64,000 nt of DNA from Thermus sp. CCB_US3_UF1 (GTDB taxonomy: Bacteria; Deinococcota; Deinococci; Deinococcales; Thermaceae): NCBI RefSeq assembly GCF_000236585.1, contig NC_017278.1, forward strand, positions 2,108,001 to 2,172,000, written 5' to 3'. The notes under the pieces are model-generated. The model searched no databases. It was not told the DNA's origin and was given only the letters and a program-made list of their open reading frames with translations. The translations under genes and the position numbers were made by a program. This document shows positions 7,458 through 18,901 of the stretch, piece after piece (within the stretch, counting starts at the first letter, position 1; each line of letters starts with the position of its first letter).

Positions 7458-8186
7458 ATGGTCCCCCTGCTCACCACCCCCCTTCCCGTCCCCCACGGCT
7501 TCACCACCCGGGAGGGTGGGGTTTCCCAAGGGCCCTTCGCCAGCCTGAACCTCTCCCCGGCCACCGGGGATGACCCCGAACGGGTAGCGGAGAACCAGCG
7601 CCGGGTCCTGGAGGCCTTCGGCCACCCTCCGGTGGCCGCCTTGAAGCAGGTGCACGGCACCCAGGTGCACCGGGTGACGGGCCCGGGGACCTGGGAGGGG
7701 GATGGCCTCCTCACCCAGACCCCAGGCCTCCTCCTCCGGGTAGGGGTGGCGGACTGCTACCCCGTGCTCCTCTACCATCCCCAAGGGGCCGTGGCCGCCC
7801 TCCACGCGGGCTGGCGGGGGGTGGTGGGGGGGATCCTGCCCCGGGCCCTGGAACTGCTGGCCGGGCTGGGCCTGGACCCCCAGGAGGCCCACCTGGCCCT
7901 GGGCCCGGGCATCGGGGGGTGCTGCTACCAGGTGGGGGAGGAGGTGGCGGCCCGCTTCGCCGAGGCGGGCCTTTCCACCTTCGCCCAAGACCCTAAGGCC
8001 CCGGGCAGGTACCTCCTGGACCTAGAAGGGGCCCTCCTCCTCCAGGCGCAAAGGTGGGGGATCCCCAGGGAACGGATCCACCGGGTGGGCCTTTGCACCC
8101 GCTGCACCCCCACCCTCTTCTCCCACCGCCGCGATCGGGGGCGGACGGGGCGGATGTGGGGGCTGGTCATGCTCCCCCCGCGTTAA
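7458..8186 (+). CDS. pgeF: Purine nucleoside phosphorylase/multicopper polyphenol-oxidase fold protein (YfiH/PgeF)
   Basis: 242 residues of the YfiH family. Metal and catalytic residues are visible in KQVHGTQVH, GVADCYPVLLYHP and ALHAGWRGVVGG, plus IGGCCYQVGEEV and LCTRCTPTLFSHRRDRG. Family members phosphorolyse adenosine and other purine nucleosides, and are linked to peptidoglycan editing. ATG 7458 (MVPLLTTPLPVPHGFTTREG) fits the family N-terminus and has GAGAAT six bases upstream. An earlier in-frame ATG at 7404 is possible. Confidence 0.87.
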   Translation: MVPLLTTPLPVPHGFTTREGGVSQGPFASLNLSPATGDDPERVAENQRRVLEAFGHPPVAALKQVHGTQVHRVTGPGTWEGDGLLTQTPGLLLRVGVADCYPVLLYHPQGAVAALHAGWRGVVGGILPRALELLAGLGLDPQEAHLALGPGIGGCCYQVGEEVAARFAEAGLSTFAQDPKAPGRYLLDLEGALLLQAQRWGIPRERIHRVGLCTRCTPTLFSHRRDRGRTGRMWGLVMLPPR

Positions 8187-8220
8187 GGGAGGGTTCACCC
8201 CGGCGTGGCACAATGAGGCC

Positions 8221-8703
8221 ATGCTCTTCCCCCGGGCCGTCCTTCCCTCCCTCCTCCACCTCACCCCAGCCTGGCTGCGGGCGCGGGGCCTCCAAGGGGT
8301 GATCCTGGACCTGGACAACACCCTCCTCCCTTACGGGGAGGAAGACCCCCCTCCCCCCTACCGGGCCTGGCTGGAGGACCTCAAGGCCGAGGTGCCCATC
8401 TACCTCCTCTCCAACGCCCTCCCCGAGCGCTTCGCCCGGGTGCAGGGAAGGCTTGGCCTCCCGGGCCACGCCCCGGCCCTCAAGCCGTGGCTGGGCTTCC
8501 GCAAGGCCCTGAGGGCCCTGGGCCTCCCCGCCCGGGAGGTGGCGGTGGTGGGGGACCAGGTCTTCACCGACGTCCTGGGGGGCAACCTGGTGGGGGCCTA
8601 CACCGTGCTGGTGCCGCCCTTGCGGGAAAAGGAATTCTTTTACACGCGTTTCATACGGATGCTGGAGACTCCGTTTAGGAAACCCTGGGGAGGGTCGGCA
8701 TGA
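8221..8703 (+). CDS. YqeG-family HAD phosphatase
   Basis: 160 residues with HAD motif I LDLDNTLL (nucleophile D30, acid D32), motif II LLSNA and motif III/IV VVGDQVFTDVLGG. This is the short YqeG class IIIA family, related to GEP4 and often encoded in housekeeping operons. ATG is preceded by CACAAT at six bases, a leaderless-type start. The stop overlaps the pilF start (ATGA), so the phosphatase opens the pilF-pilT transcription unit. The substrate is unknown. Confidence 0.85.
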   Translation: MLFPRAVLPSLLHLTPAWLRARGLQGVILDLDNTLLPYGEEDPPPPYRAWLEDLKAEVPIYLLSNALPERFARVQGRLGLPGHAPALKPWLGFRKALRALGLPAREVAVVGDQVFTDVLGGNLVGAYTVLVPPLREKEFFYTRFIRMLETPFRKPWGGSA

Positions 8704-11366
8704 GCGTGCTCACCATTGGCGACAAACGGCTGGGGGCCATCCTTTTGGACGCCGGGCTCCTCACGGACGAGGAGCTGCAGATGGCCCTGGAGAAGCACCG
8801 GGAAGTGGGGGGAAGCCTGGCCGAGGTGATCGTGGACTCGGGCCTCCTTTCGGAAAGGCGCATCGCCCAGGCCATTGAGGACCACTTCGGCATCCCCCTG
8901 GTGGAGCTGCACACCCTGGAGATCCCCCCCAAGGTCAAGGCCCTGCTTCCGGCGGAGAAGGCCAAGGAGCTCCAGGCCATCCCCTTCGCCCTGGACGAGG
9001 AGGCCGGGGTGGTGCGGGTGGCCTTCGTCAACCCCTTGGACACCCTGAGCCTCGAGGAGGTGGAGGACCTCACCGGGTTGGTGGTGGAGCCCTACCAGGC
9101 CACCCGCAGCTCCTTCCTCTACGCCCTGGCCAAGGGGTACCCGGAGCTCAACCTCCCCCTGCCCCCCTTACCCACAGGCCCCACGCAAGGGGAGCTGAAA
9201 CTGGGCGAGCTCCTTCTGGAAAAGGGCCTCCTGGACCGGGCCACCCTGGAAGAGGCCCTGGTGGAGCAGGAGAAGACGGGGGACCTCCTGGGGCGGATCC
9301 TGGTGAAGAAAGGCCTGCCCGAGGGAGCCCTCTACCAGACCCTGGCCGAACAGAAGGGCCTGGAGTTCCTCCCCTCCACCGAAGGGATCTCCCCCGACCC
9401 CGCAGCCACCGCCCTCCTCCTCCGCTCCGACGCCCTGCGCTTTAGCGCCGTTCCCGTGGCCTTCCGCGAGGGCAAGGTGGAGGTGGTCCTGGCCGACCCC
9501 CGGCACAAGGAGGCGGTGGAGGAGCTCCTGGGGCGGCCGGGCCGCTTTTACCTCACCCTGCCCAAGGAGTGGGAGGCCCTGTTCCACCGGGCCTACCCGG
9601 AGAAGGGCCGCTTGGGGGAGGTCCTGGTGCAGGAGGGCCGCCTGAGCCGGGAGCACCTGCGGGAAGCTTTGGAGGTGCAAAAGCGCCTTCCCAAGGCCAA
9701 ACCCCTGGGGGAGATCCTGGTGGAGCTGGGCCTGGCCCGGCCCGAAGACGTGGAAGAGGCCCTGAAGAAGCAGCGCCAGGGCGGGGGGCGTCTGGAGGAC
9801 ACCCTGGTCCAGTCGGGCAAGCTCAAGCCCGAGGCCCTGGCCCAGGCCGTGGCCGCCCAGCTGGGCTACGCCTACATCGACCCCGCGGAGAACCCCCCTG
9901 ACCCCGGGGCGGCCCTCCTCATCCCCGAGGACCTGGCCCGCCGCTACGGCATCTTCCCCCACCACCTGGAAGGGAGGAACCTGGTCCTCCTGATGAAAGA
10001 CCCCAGGAACATCCTGGCCCTGGACGACGTGCGCCTGGCCCTCAAGCGCAAGGGGCAAACCTACGAGCTGGTGCCGGCGGTGGCCACCGAGGCCGCCATC
10101 ACCAAGCTCATCGAGCGCTTCTACGGCAAGGAGGAGCTGGGGGAGCTGGCCAAGGAGCTCTCCAAGGGGTACCAGGAGGAGGAGGCCACCCCCACCGAGC
10201 TGGACGAAAGCGCCGCCCAGAAGTTCGTCAAGCAGGTGATCCGGGAGGCCTACCTGCAGGACGCCTCGGACATCCACGTGGAACCCCGGCAGGCCGACGT
10301 CCTGGTGCGCCTCCGCATCGATGGGGCCCTGCGCCAGTACACCACCTTGCCCAAGGGGGCCCTGAACGCCATCATCAGCGTCATCAAGATCATGGGCGGG
10401 CTCAACATCGCCGAAAAGCGCCTGCCCCAGGACGGGCGGGTGCGGTACCGCGAGGGCTCCATTGACCTGGACCTGCGCCTTTCCACCCTGCCCACGGTGT
10501 ATGGGGAGAAGGCGGTGATGCGCCTCCTCAAAAAGGCCAGCGACATCCCGGAGATCGAGGGCCTGGGCTTTGCCCCCGGGGTCTTTGAGCGCTTCCAGGA
10601 GGTGATCTCCAAGCCCTACGGGATCTTCCTCATCACCGGGCCCACGGGAAGCGGCAAGAGCTTCACCACCTTCTCCATCCTGAAGCGGATCGCCACCCCC
10701 GATAAAAACACCCAGACCATCGAAGACCCCGTGGAGTACGAGATCCCCGGGATCAACCAGACCCAGGTAAACCCCCAGGCTGGCCTCACCTTCGCCCGGG
10801 CCCTTAGGGCCTTCCTGCGCCAGGACCCGGACATCATCATGGTGGGGGAGATCCGGGACTCGGAAACGGCCAAGATCGCCACCGAGGCCGCCCTCACCGG
10901 CCACCTGGTCATCGCCACCCTGCACACCAACGACGCCGCCCAGGCCGTGACCCGCCTGGACGAGATGGGGGTGGAGCTTTTCAACATCTCCGCCGCCCTC
11001 ATCGGCGTTCTCTCCCAGCGCCTGGTGCGGCGGATCTGCGACCACTGCAAGGTGGAGGTCAAACCAGACCCCGAGGTCCTGCGCCGCCTGGGCCTCACGG
11101 AAGGGGAGATCGCGGGGGCCAAGCTCTACAAGGGCATGGGGTGCGAGCGATGCAGCGGCACCGGGTACAAGGGCCGCTACGCCATCCACGAGCTCCTGGT
11201 GGTGGACGACGAGATCCGCCACGCCATCGTGGCGGGAAAGTCGGCCACGGAGATCAAGGAGATCGCCCGCAAAAAGGGCATGAAAACCCTGCGGGAGGAC
11301 GGGATCTACAAGGCCCTCCTGGGGATTACCACCCTCGAGGAGGTCCTGGCGCGTACCATTGAGTGA
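8700..11366 (+). CDS. pilF: Type IV pilus/DNA-uptake assembly ATPase PilF
   Basis: 888 residues, matching the unusually long T. thermophilus PilF. The N-terminal ~470 residues contain three GSPII/MshEN-type modules: repeated GEILVELGL..., LRLGELLLEKGLL-like segments at about 5-150, 155-300 and 305-470. The GspE-type motor follows, with Walker A GPTGSGKS at 647-654, a Walker B/Asp box, and a tetracysteine zinc site (C780, C783, C815, C818). It powers polymerisation of type IV pili and is needed for natural transformation in Thermus. The start overlaps the YqeG stop by four bases. Confidence 0.95.
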   Translation: MSVLTIGDKRLGAILLDAGLLTDEELQMALEKHREVGGSLAEVIVDSGLLSERRIAQAIEDHFGIPLVELHTLEIPPKVKALLPAEKAKELQAIPFALDEEAGVVRVAFVNPLDTLSLEEVEDLTGLVVEPYQATRSSFLYALAKGYPELNLPLPPLPTGPTQGELKLGELLLEKGLLDRATLEEALVEQEKTGDLLGRILVKKGLPEGALYQTLAEQKGLEFLPSTEGISPDPAATALLLRSDALRFSAVPVAFREGKVEVVLADPRHKEAVEELLGRPGRFYLTLPKEWEALFHRAYPEKGRLGEVLVQEGRLSREHLREALEVQKRLPKAKPLGEILVELGLARPEDVEEALKKQRQGGGRLEDTLVQSGKLKPEALAQAVAAQLGYAYIDPAENPPDPGAALLIPEDLARRYGIFPHHLEGRNLVLLMKDPRNILALDDVRLALKRKGQTYELVPAVATEAAITKLIERFYGKEELGELAKELSKGYQEEEATPTELDESAAQKFVKQVIREAYLQDASDIHVEPRQADVLVRLRIDGALRQYTTLPKGALNAIISVIKIMGGLNIAEKRLPQDGRVRYREGSIDLDLRLSTLPTVYGEKAVMRLLKKASDIPEIEGLGFAPGVFERFQEVISKPYGIFLITGPTGSGKSFTTFSILKRIATPDKNTQTIEDPVEYEIPGINQTQVNPQAGLTFARALRAFLRQDPDIIMVGEIRDSETAKIATEAALTGHLVIATLHTNDAAQAVTRLDEMGVELFNISAALIGVLSQRLVRRICDHCKVEVKPDPEVLRRLGLTEGEIAGAKLYKGMGCERCSGTGYKGRYAIHELLVVDDEIRHAIVAGKSATEIKEIARKKGMKTLREDGIYKALLGITTLEEVLARTIE

Positions 11367-11377
11367 AGGAGGCACGC

Positions 11378-12463
11378 ATGCCCAAAACCCCCGATATCGT
11401 AGACCTTTTGACCCTGGCCGTGGAGCGGGGAGCCAGCGACCTGGTGATCACCGTGGGCCTTCCCCCCATGATCAAGGTGGACGGGGAGTTCCACCCCACG
11501 GAGTACGAGCCCCTCTCCCCCCAGGACACCCGCCGCCTCATGTACGCCCTCATGGACGAGAAGCAGCAGCGGATCTTTGAGGAGGAGAAGGAGCTGGACT
11601 TCTCCTTCAGCCTCCCGGGCAAGGGCCGCTACCGGGTGAACGTCTTCCTGCAACGGGGGAGCGTGGGCGGGGTCCTGCGGGTGGTGCCGGCGTCCATCAA
11701 AAGCTTTGAGGAGCTGGGCCTGCCCAAGGCCATCGCCGAGATCGCCATGGCCCCCCGGGGCCTGGTCCTGGTCACCGGGCCCACGGGAAGTGGCAAGAGC
11801 ACCACCCTGGCCTCCATGATCGACTACATCAACGAGCGCAAGCCGGTGCACATCGTGACCATCGAGGACCCCATTGAGTTCTTCCACCGGCACAAGAAGG
11901 CCATCATCAACCAACGGGAGATCGGGGCCGACACCCACGGGTTCCACAAGGCCTTGCGGAGCGTCTTGCGCCAGGCTCCCGACGTGATCCTGGTGGGGGA
12001 GATGCGGGACTACGAGACCATCGCCGCCGCCATCACCGCCGCCGAGACCGGCCACCTGGTCATGGGTACCCTGCACACCAACTCCGCCCCGGAGACGATT
12101 GACCGGATCATCGACGTCTTCCCCGAGGTCCAGCAGGAACAGGTCCGGGTCCAGCTCTCCAACAACCTGGTGGCCGTCCTCACCCAGCAGCTCCTGCCCA
12201 AGGCCTTTGGAGGCGGGCGGGTCCTGGCCTATGAGCTCATGATCGCCACCCCGGCGGTGCGGGCCCTGATCCGGGAGGGCAAAAGCCACCAGCTCCGAAG
12301 CGTAATCCAGACGGGAGGCCAGTTCGGCATGATCACCATGGACGCCTGCCTGGCCGACCTGTACAAGCGCAAGCTCATCACCTACGAGATGGGCCTGGCC
12401 CGGGCCGTGGACCCCAAGGAGTTCATGCGCCTGGCGGGGGTGGAGGAGGGCACCCGGCGCTAG
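11378..12463 (+). CDS. pilT: Type IV pilus retraction ATPase PilT
   Basis: 361 residues. PAS-like N-domain followed by a hexameric ATPase with Walker A GPTGSGKS (about 134-141), an Asp box (IEDPIEF), Walker B (VILVGEMRD), His box (TGHLVMGTLHT) and the PilT-type AIREGK-like motif (ALIREGKSHQLRS). It depolymerises pili for twitching and DNA uptake. ATG 11378 is chosen because GAAGGAGG lies at ideal distance. It directly follows pilF and is surely co-transcribed with it. T. thermophilus has more than one pilT; which this is cannot be told. Confidence 0.93.
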   Translation: MPKTPDIVDLLTLAVERGASDLVITVGLPPMIKVDGEFHPTEYEPLSPQDTRRLMYALMDEKQQRIFEEEKELDFSFSLPGKGRYRVNVFLQRGSVGGVLRVVPASIKSFEELGLPKAIAEIAMAPRGLVLVTGPTGSGKSTTLASMIDYINERKPVHIVTIEDPIEFFHRHKKAIINQREIGADTHGFHKALRSVLRQAPDVILVGEMRDYETIAAAITAAETGHLVMGTLHTNSAPETIDRIIDVFPEVQQEQVRVQLSNNLVAVLTQQLLPKAFGGGRVLAYELMIATPAVRALIREGKSHQLRSVIQTGGQFGMITMDACLADLYKRKLITYEMGLARAVDPKEFMRLAGVEEGTRR

Positions 12464-12485
12464 AGCCCCTGGTAGACTGGAGGTC

Positions 12486-13895
12486 ATGTACGAAGCCGTC
12501 ATCGGCCTCGAGGTCCACCTCCACCTCAAGACCCGGACCAAGGCCTTTTGCGGCTGCGAGGCGGAGTACTTTGGCCAGGCGCCCAACACCCACACCTGCC
12601 CGGTCTGCCTGGGCCTCCCGGGAAGCCTGCCCGTACCCAACCGCAAGGCGGTGGAGTTCGGCCTGAAGCTGGCCCTAGCCCTGGGAAGCCGGGTTCCGGA
12701 AAGGCTCCTCTTCCACCGCAAAAACTACTTCTACCCCGACCTGCCCAAGAACTACCAGATCAGCCAGTACGACCTGCCCCTGGGCCAGGGGGGGAGCCTG
12801 CCCTTGGGGGGACGGGCGGTGCGCATCAAGCGCCTGCACCTGGAGGAGGATGCGGGCAAAAGCCTCCACCTGGAGGGGCGGACCCTCTTGGACCTCAACC
12901 GGGCCGGTAGCCCCCTCATCGAGCTGGTCACCGAGCCGGACCTCCATACCCCCGAGGAGGCCCGGCTTTTCCTGCAACGCATCCAGGCCCTGGTCCAGAC
13001 CCTGGGCATCTCCGAGGCCAGCCCCGAGGAGGGGAAGCTAAGGGCCGACGTCAACGTGTCCCTGCGCCGCCCCGGGGAGGGCTTGGGCACCAAGGTGGAG
13101 ATCAAGAACCTCAACTCCTTCAAGAGCGTCCAGCGGGCCCTGGAGTACGAGATCCGCCGCCAGACCGAGATCCTGCGGCGGGGGGAAAGGGTCAAGCAGG
13201 CCACCTTGGGCTTTGAGGAGGGGAGCGGCAAGACCTACCCCATGCGCACCAAGGAGGAGGAGGCCGATTACCGCTACTTCCCCGAGCCCGACCTCCCCCC
13301 AGTACCCCTCCCCCGGGCCTGGCTGCAGGAGATACGGGCCAGCCTGCCCGAACTCCCGTGGGAAAAGGAGGCCCGCTACCAGGGCCTCGGCATCAAGCCC
13401 CAGGACGCCGAGGTGCTGGCCTACACCCCGGCCCTGGCCCGCTTCCTGGACCAGGCCCTGGCCCTAGGGGAAGCCTCCCCCCAGGCCCTGGCCAACTGGC
13501 TCCTGGCCGACGTGGCCGGGCTTCTCCGCGAGCGGGGGCTTGCCCTGGAGGAAACCCGCCTTACGCCCAAGGCCCTGGCCCGGCTGGTGGCCCTCTTTGA
13601 GCGGGGGGAGGTCACCAGCCGCGTGGCCAAAACCCTCCTGCCCGAACTCCTGGAAGGCCAAGACCCCGAGGCCCTGGTGCGGGAGCGAGGCCTAAGGGTG
13701 GTGGCCGACGAAGGGGCCCTGCGCCGCGTGGTGGCCGAGGTCCTGGCCGCCATGCCCGAGGCGGCAGAGAGCGTCCGCCAGGGGAAGCTCAAGGCCCTGG
13801 AGGCCCTCCTTGGCCAGGTGATGCGGCGGACCCGGGGCCAGGCCAAGCCCGAGGTGGTGCGCCGCCTCCTCCTGGAGGCCCTTGGGGTAGGATAG
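12486..13895 (+). CDS. gatB: Asp-tRNA(Asn)/Glu-tRNA(Gln) amidotransferase subunit B
   Basis: 469 residues, normal length. N-terminal cradle domain with YEAVIGLEVHLHLKT, the CxC...CxxC zinc site (CGCEAEY, CPVCLGLPG), HRKNYFYPDLPKNYQISQYD, and a C-terminal YqeY-like tail domain (from ~400). With GatA and GatC it amidates misacylated Asp-tRNA(Asn); neither partner gene is in the window. TAGACT lies seven bases before ATG. Confidence 0.96.
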   Translation: MYEAVIGLEVHLHLKTRTKAFCGCEAEYFGQAPNTHTCPVCLGLPGSLPVPNRKAVEFGLKLALALGSRVPERLLFHRKNYFYPDLPKNYQISQYDLPLGQGGSLPLGGRAVRIKRLHLEEDAGKSLHLEGRTLLDLNRAGSPLIELVTEPDLHTPEEARLFLQRIQALVQTLGISEASPEEGKLRADVNVSLRRPGEGLGTKVEIKNLNSFKSVQRALEYEIRRQTEILRRGERVKQATLGFEEGSGKTYPMRTKEEEADYRYFPEPDLPPVPLPRAWLQEIRASLPELPWEKEARYQGLGIKPQDAEVLAYTPALARFLDQALALGEASPQALANWLLADVAGLLRERGLALEETRLTPKALARLVALFERGEVTSRVAKTLLPELLEGQDPEALVRERGLRVVADEGALRRVVAEVLAAMPEAAESVRQGKLKALEALLGQVMRRTRGQAKPEVVRRLLLEALGVG

Positions 13896-13900
13896 GGCCG

Positions 13901-14902
13901 ATGCGCTACGAGGAGGCCGGGGTCAACATCGAGGCCAAGGCCGAGGCCCTGAAGCGGGCCAAGGAGGCCATCGCCGCCACCTATACCCCCTCGGTCCTTA
14001 GGGGCCTGGGGGCCTTTGGGGGGCTTTTCGACGCCATGGTCTTGAAGGGAATGGCCCATCCCGTGCTGGTGGCCACCACGGACGGGGTGGGGACCAAAAC
14101 CCTCTTGGCCCTCGAGGCGGGAGAGGTTTCCGGCCTGGGGTTTGACCTGGTCCACCACTCGGTCAACGACCTCCTGGCCCAGGGGGCTACCCCCCTCTTC
14201 TTCCTGGACTACCTGGCGGCAAGCCGCCTGGAGGAGGGGGTGCTCTCCGCCCTCCTCACCTCCTTGGCCGAGGCCTGCAAGGCCCTTTCCATCCCCCTCC
14301 TGGGCGGAGAGACCGCGGAGATGCCCGGGGTCTACCGGGAAGGGGCCTGGGACATCGCGGGCACCTTGGTGGGCGTGGTGGAGAAGGGGGAGATCCTGGG
14401 GCCGGAACGGGTGCGGGAAGGGGACGTGCTCCTGGCCCTTCCCTCCTCCGGACCCCACACCAACGGCTACTCCCTGATCCGCAAGGTGGTGGCCGGCCAG
14501 GACCTGGAGGCCTTCATCCCCGAGCTTGGGGAAAGCCTAAAGGCCGCCCTCCTCCGGCCCCACCGGGCCTACCTGGCGGAGTTTCTCCGCCTGAAGGAGG
14601 CCGGGGTGGAGATCCACGCCATCGCCCACATCACCGGGGGTGGGCTTCCGGAAAACCTGCCCCGGGCCCTCCCCCCGGGCCTGGGGGCCGAGGTCTACCG
14701 GGGAAGCTGGCCCGTGCCCCCCGTCTTCCCCTACCTGCAGGGCCTGGGGAATATCCCGGAAGAGGAGATGTACCGCGTCTTCAACATGGGCCTGGGCCTC
14801 CTCCTCATCCTCCCCGAAGGGGAGGCGCAACGGGCCCTTACCCTGGTGGAGGGGTTCTTGGTGGGGAAGGTGGTCCGAGGCGCGGGCGTGGTTCTGCTAT
14901 GA
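13901..14902 (+). CDS. purM: Phosphoribosylformylglycinamidine cyclo-ligase (AIR synthetase)
   Basis: 333 residues. ATP-dependent ring closure of FGAM to AIR in purine synthesis. Signature segments: TDGVGTKTLLA, FDLVHHSVNDLLAQGATPLFFLDYLA, GGETAEMPGVY, SGPHTNGYSLIRK and HITGGGLPENLPR. It starts five bases after gatB and overlaps the next gene by four bases (ATGA), so translation is probably coupled. Confidence 0.95.
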   Translation: MRYEEAGVNIEAKAEALKRAKEAIAATYTPSVLRGLGAFGGLFDAMVLKGMAHPVLVATTDGVGTKTLLALEAGEVSGLGFDLVHHSVNDLLAQGATPLFFLDYLAASRLEEGVLSALLTSLAEACKALSIPLLGGETAEMPGVYREGAWDIAGTLVGVVEKGEILGPERVREGDVLLALPSSGPHTNGYSLIRKVVAGQDLEAFIPELGESLKAALLRPHRAYLAEFLRLKEAGVEIHAIAHITGGGLPENLPRALPPGLGAEVYRGSWPVPPVFPYLQGLGNIPEEEMYRVFNMGLGLLLILPEGEAQRALTLVEGFLVGKVVRGAGVVLL

Positions 14903-15528
14903 AGGAAATCTGGCTCATCCGCCACGGTGAGACGGATTGGAACGTACAACGGCGCTTCCAAGGCCACCTGGACGTGCCCCTATCCCCGGTGGGCATCGGC
15001 CAGGCCTTCCGCCTGGCCCAGCGCCTGGGCAAAAGCCAACTGGCCTTCCAGGGGCTTTTCTCCTCGGACCTACGCCGGGCCAAGGAAACCGCGGAGCCCC
15101 TGGCAAGCCTCTTGGGCCTCCCCCTATCCCCCACCCCCCTCCTGCGGGAGATCGACGTGGGGGCCTTGGCCGGGCTTAGCCGGGCGGAGGCGGAGGCTAG
15201 GTACCCGGAGTTTTTCCAGAAGGCACAGGAAGACCCCTGGCACACCCCAAGGCCAGGGGGGGAGAGCATGGCCCAGGTAGCCCGGCGCCTGGAAACCTTT
15301 TGGGAAAGCCTCCCCCCGGGGCGCCACCTGGTGGTGACCCACGGGGGGATCGTCCGTGCCGCCCTCAAGCTGGTCTTGAACCTCGAGGGCCAGGCCTGGC
15401 GGCGCTTCCACATCCCCAACACCTCCATCACCCGCATCCTCCTGCCGGCAGGGGAGGTGCTGACGGTTTCCGACACCGCCCACCTGGAAACCTGGGCCGA
15501 CTGGCTTTCCGACGAGAGCCTAAAATAA
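14899..15528 (+). CDS. Histidine phosphatase family protein (phosphoglycerate-mutase-like)
   Basis: 209 residues. The RHGETDWN motif carries the phosphate-accepting His (H9); SSDLRRAKETAE and VVTHGGIVRAAL supply the rest of the active site. Size and motifs fit cofactor-dependent mutase-like phosphatases including alpha-ribazole phosphatase (CobC). No cobalamin genes are nearby, so the substrate is undetermined. Its stop codon lies inside the T-tract of the terminator of the converging rRNA operon. Confidence 0.85.
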   Translation: MKEIWLIRHGETDWNVQRRFQGHLDVPLSPVGIGQAFRLAQRLGKSQLAFQGLFSSDLRRAKETAEPLASLLGLPLSPTPLLREIDVGALAGLSRAEAEARYPEFFQKAQEDPWHTPRPGGESMAQVARRLETFWESLPPGRHLVVTHGGIVRAALKLVLNLEGQAWRRFHIPNTSITRILLPAGEVLTVSDTAHLETWADWLSDESLK

Positions 15529-15553
15529 AACCCCCCGGCATGGTGCCGGGGGG
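15521..15553 (-). terminator. Intrinsic terminator of the 23S-5S-tRNA-Gly operon
   Basis: A perfect 10-bp stem (15531-15540 with 15544-15553, loop of three) is followed on the minus strand by TTTTATTTTA (15521-15530). It ends the rRNA operon just after tRNA-Gly. It overlaps the stop codon of the converging phosphatase gene, and read from the plus strand it lacks a T-tract. Confidence 0.88.
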
Positions 15554-15559
15554 CCAGGT

Positions 15560-15635
<76 letters not shown>

Positions 15636-15644
15636 AAGGAAAAA

Positions 15645-15764
15645 TCCCCCGCACCGACCTACTCTCCCAGGACCCTGCGGTCCCAGTACCATCGGCGCTG
15701 GCGCGTTTCACTTCCGTGTTCGGAATGGGAACGGGTGGTTCCACGCCGCTATGGGCACGGGGGA
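15645..15764 (-). rRNA. rrf: 5S ribosomal RNA
   Basis: 120 bases. The minus strand begins TCCCCCGTGCCCATAGCGG and ends GGTCGGTGCGGGGGA, which pair as helix I. The internal CCGAACACGGAAG and GATGGTACTGGG are standard bacterial 5S segments close to the T. thermophilus sequence. It lies between 23S and tRNA-Gly. Confidence 0.96.
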
Positions 15765-15803
15765 TTCTCGTGTTTTGCTTTTCAAAATCCCCGCACCGCC
15801 CTT

Positions 15804-15831
15804 GGGGGCGGGGGATCCCGGCTGGGGTGGC
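15804..15831 (-). other. 3' strand of the pre-23S processing stem
   Basis: The sequence just downstream of 23S contains GCCACCCCAGC and GATCCCCCGCC on the minus strand. These complement GCTGGGGTGGC and GGCGGGGGATC in the leader (18808-18838), with unequal internal loops. The long helix brackets 23S and is the expected RNase III-type maturation substrate. Confidence 0.7.
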
Positions 15832-15847
15832 ACCATCAGGGCCATAA

Positions 15848-18765
<2,918 letters not shown>

Positions 18766-18807
18766 CTACAAAGCCGCACTGCCGTACGGCTTACAACCGC
18801 ATCACTC

Positions 18808-18838
18808 GCCACCCCAGCTTTCAAGATCCCCCGCCGCC
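18808..18838 (-). other. 5' strand of the pre-23S processing stem
   Basis: The leader segment, 43-73 bases upstream of mature 23S, pairs with the trailer at 15804-15831 as described there. Confidence 0.7.
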
Positions 18839-18858
18839 TCCCAGGCAGCGCAAAGAAA

Positions 18859-18887
18859 AAACTACCAGACCTAAAGACCCCTGTCAA
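18859..18887 (-). promoter_or_regulatory. Promoter of the 23S-5S-tRNA-Gly operon
   Basis: The minus strand shows a perfect -35 TTGACA (18882-18887), a 17-base spacer and TAGTTT (18859-18864) as -10. The transcript would start about 85 bases upstream of mature 23S. It is back to back with the amrS gene. Confidence 0.75.
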
Positions 18888-18901
18888 GGGGGGAGGGTAG
18901 A

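Noticed and set aside
9168-11375. 735-codon open frame antisense to pilF
   Set aside because: It mirrors pilF exactly; high G+C removes stop codons from the opposite strand. The composition is Gly/Leu/His/Gln-rich shadow sequence with no motifs.
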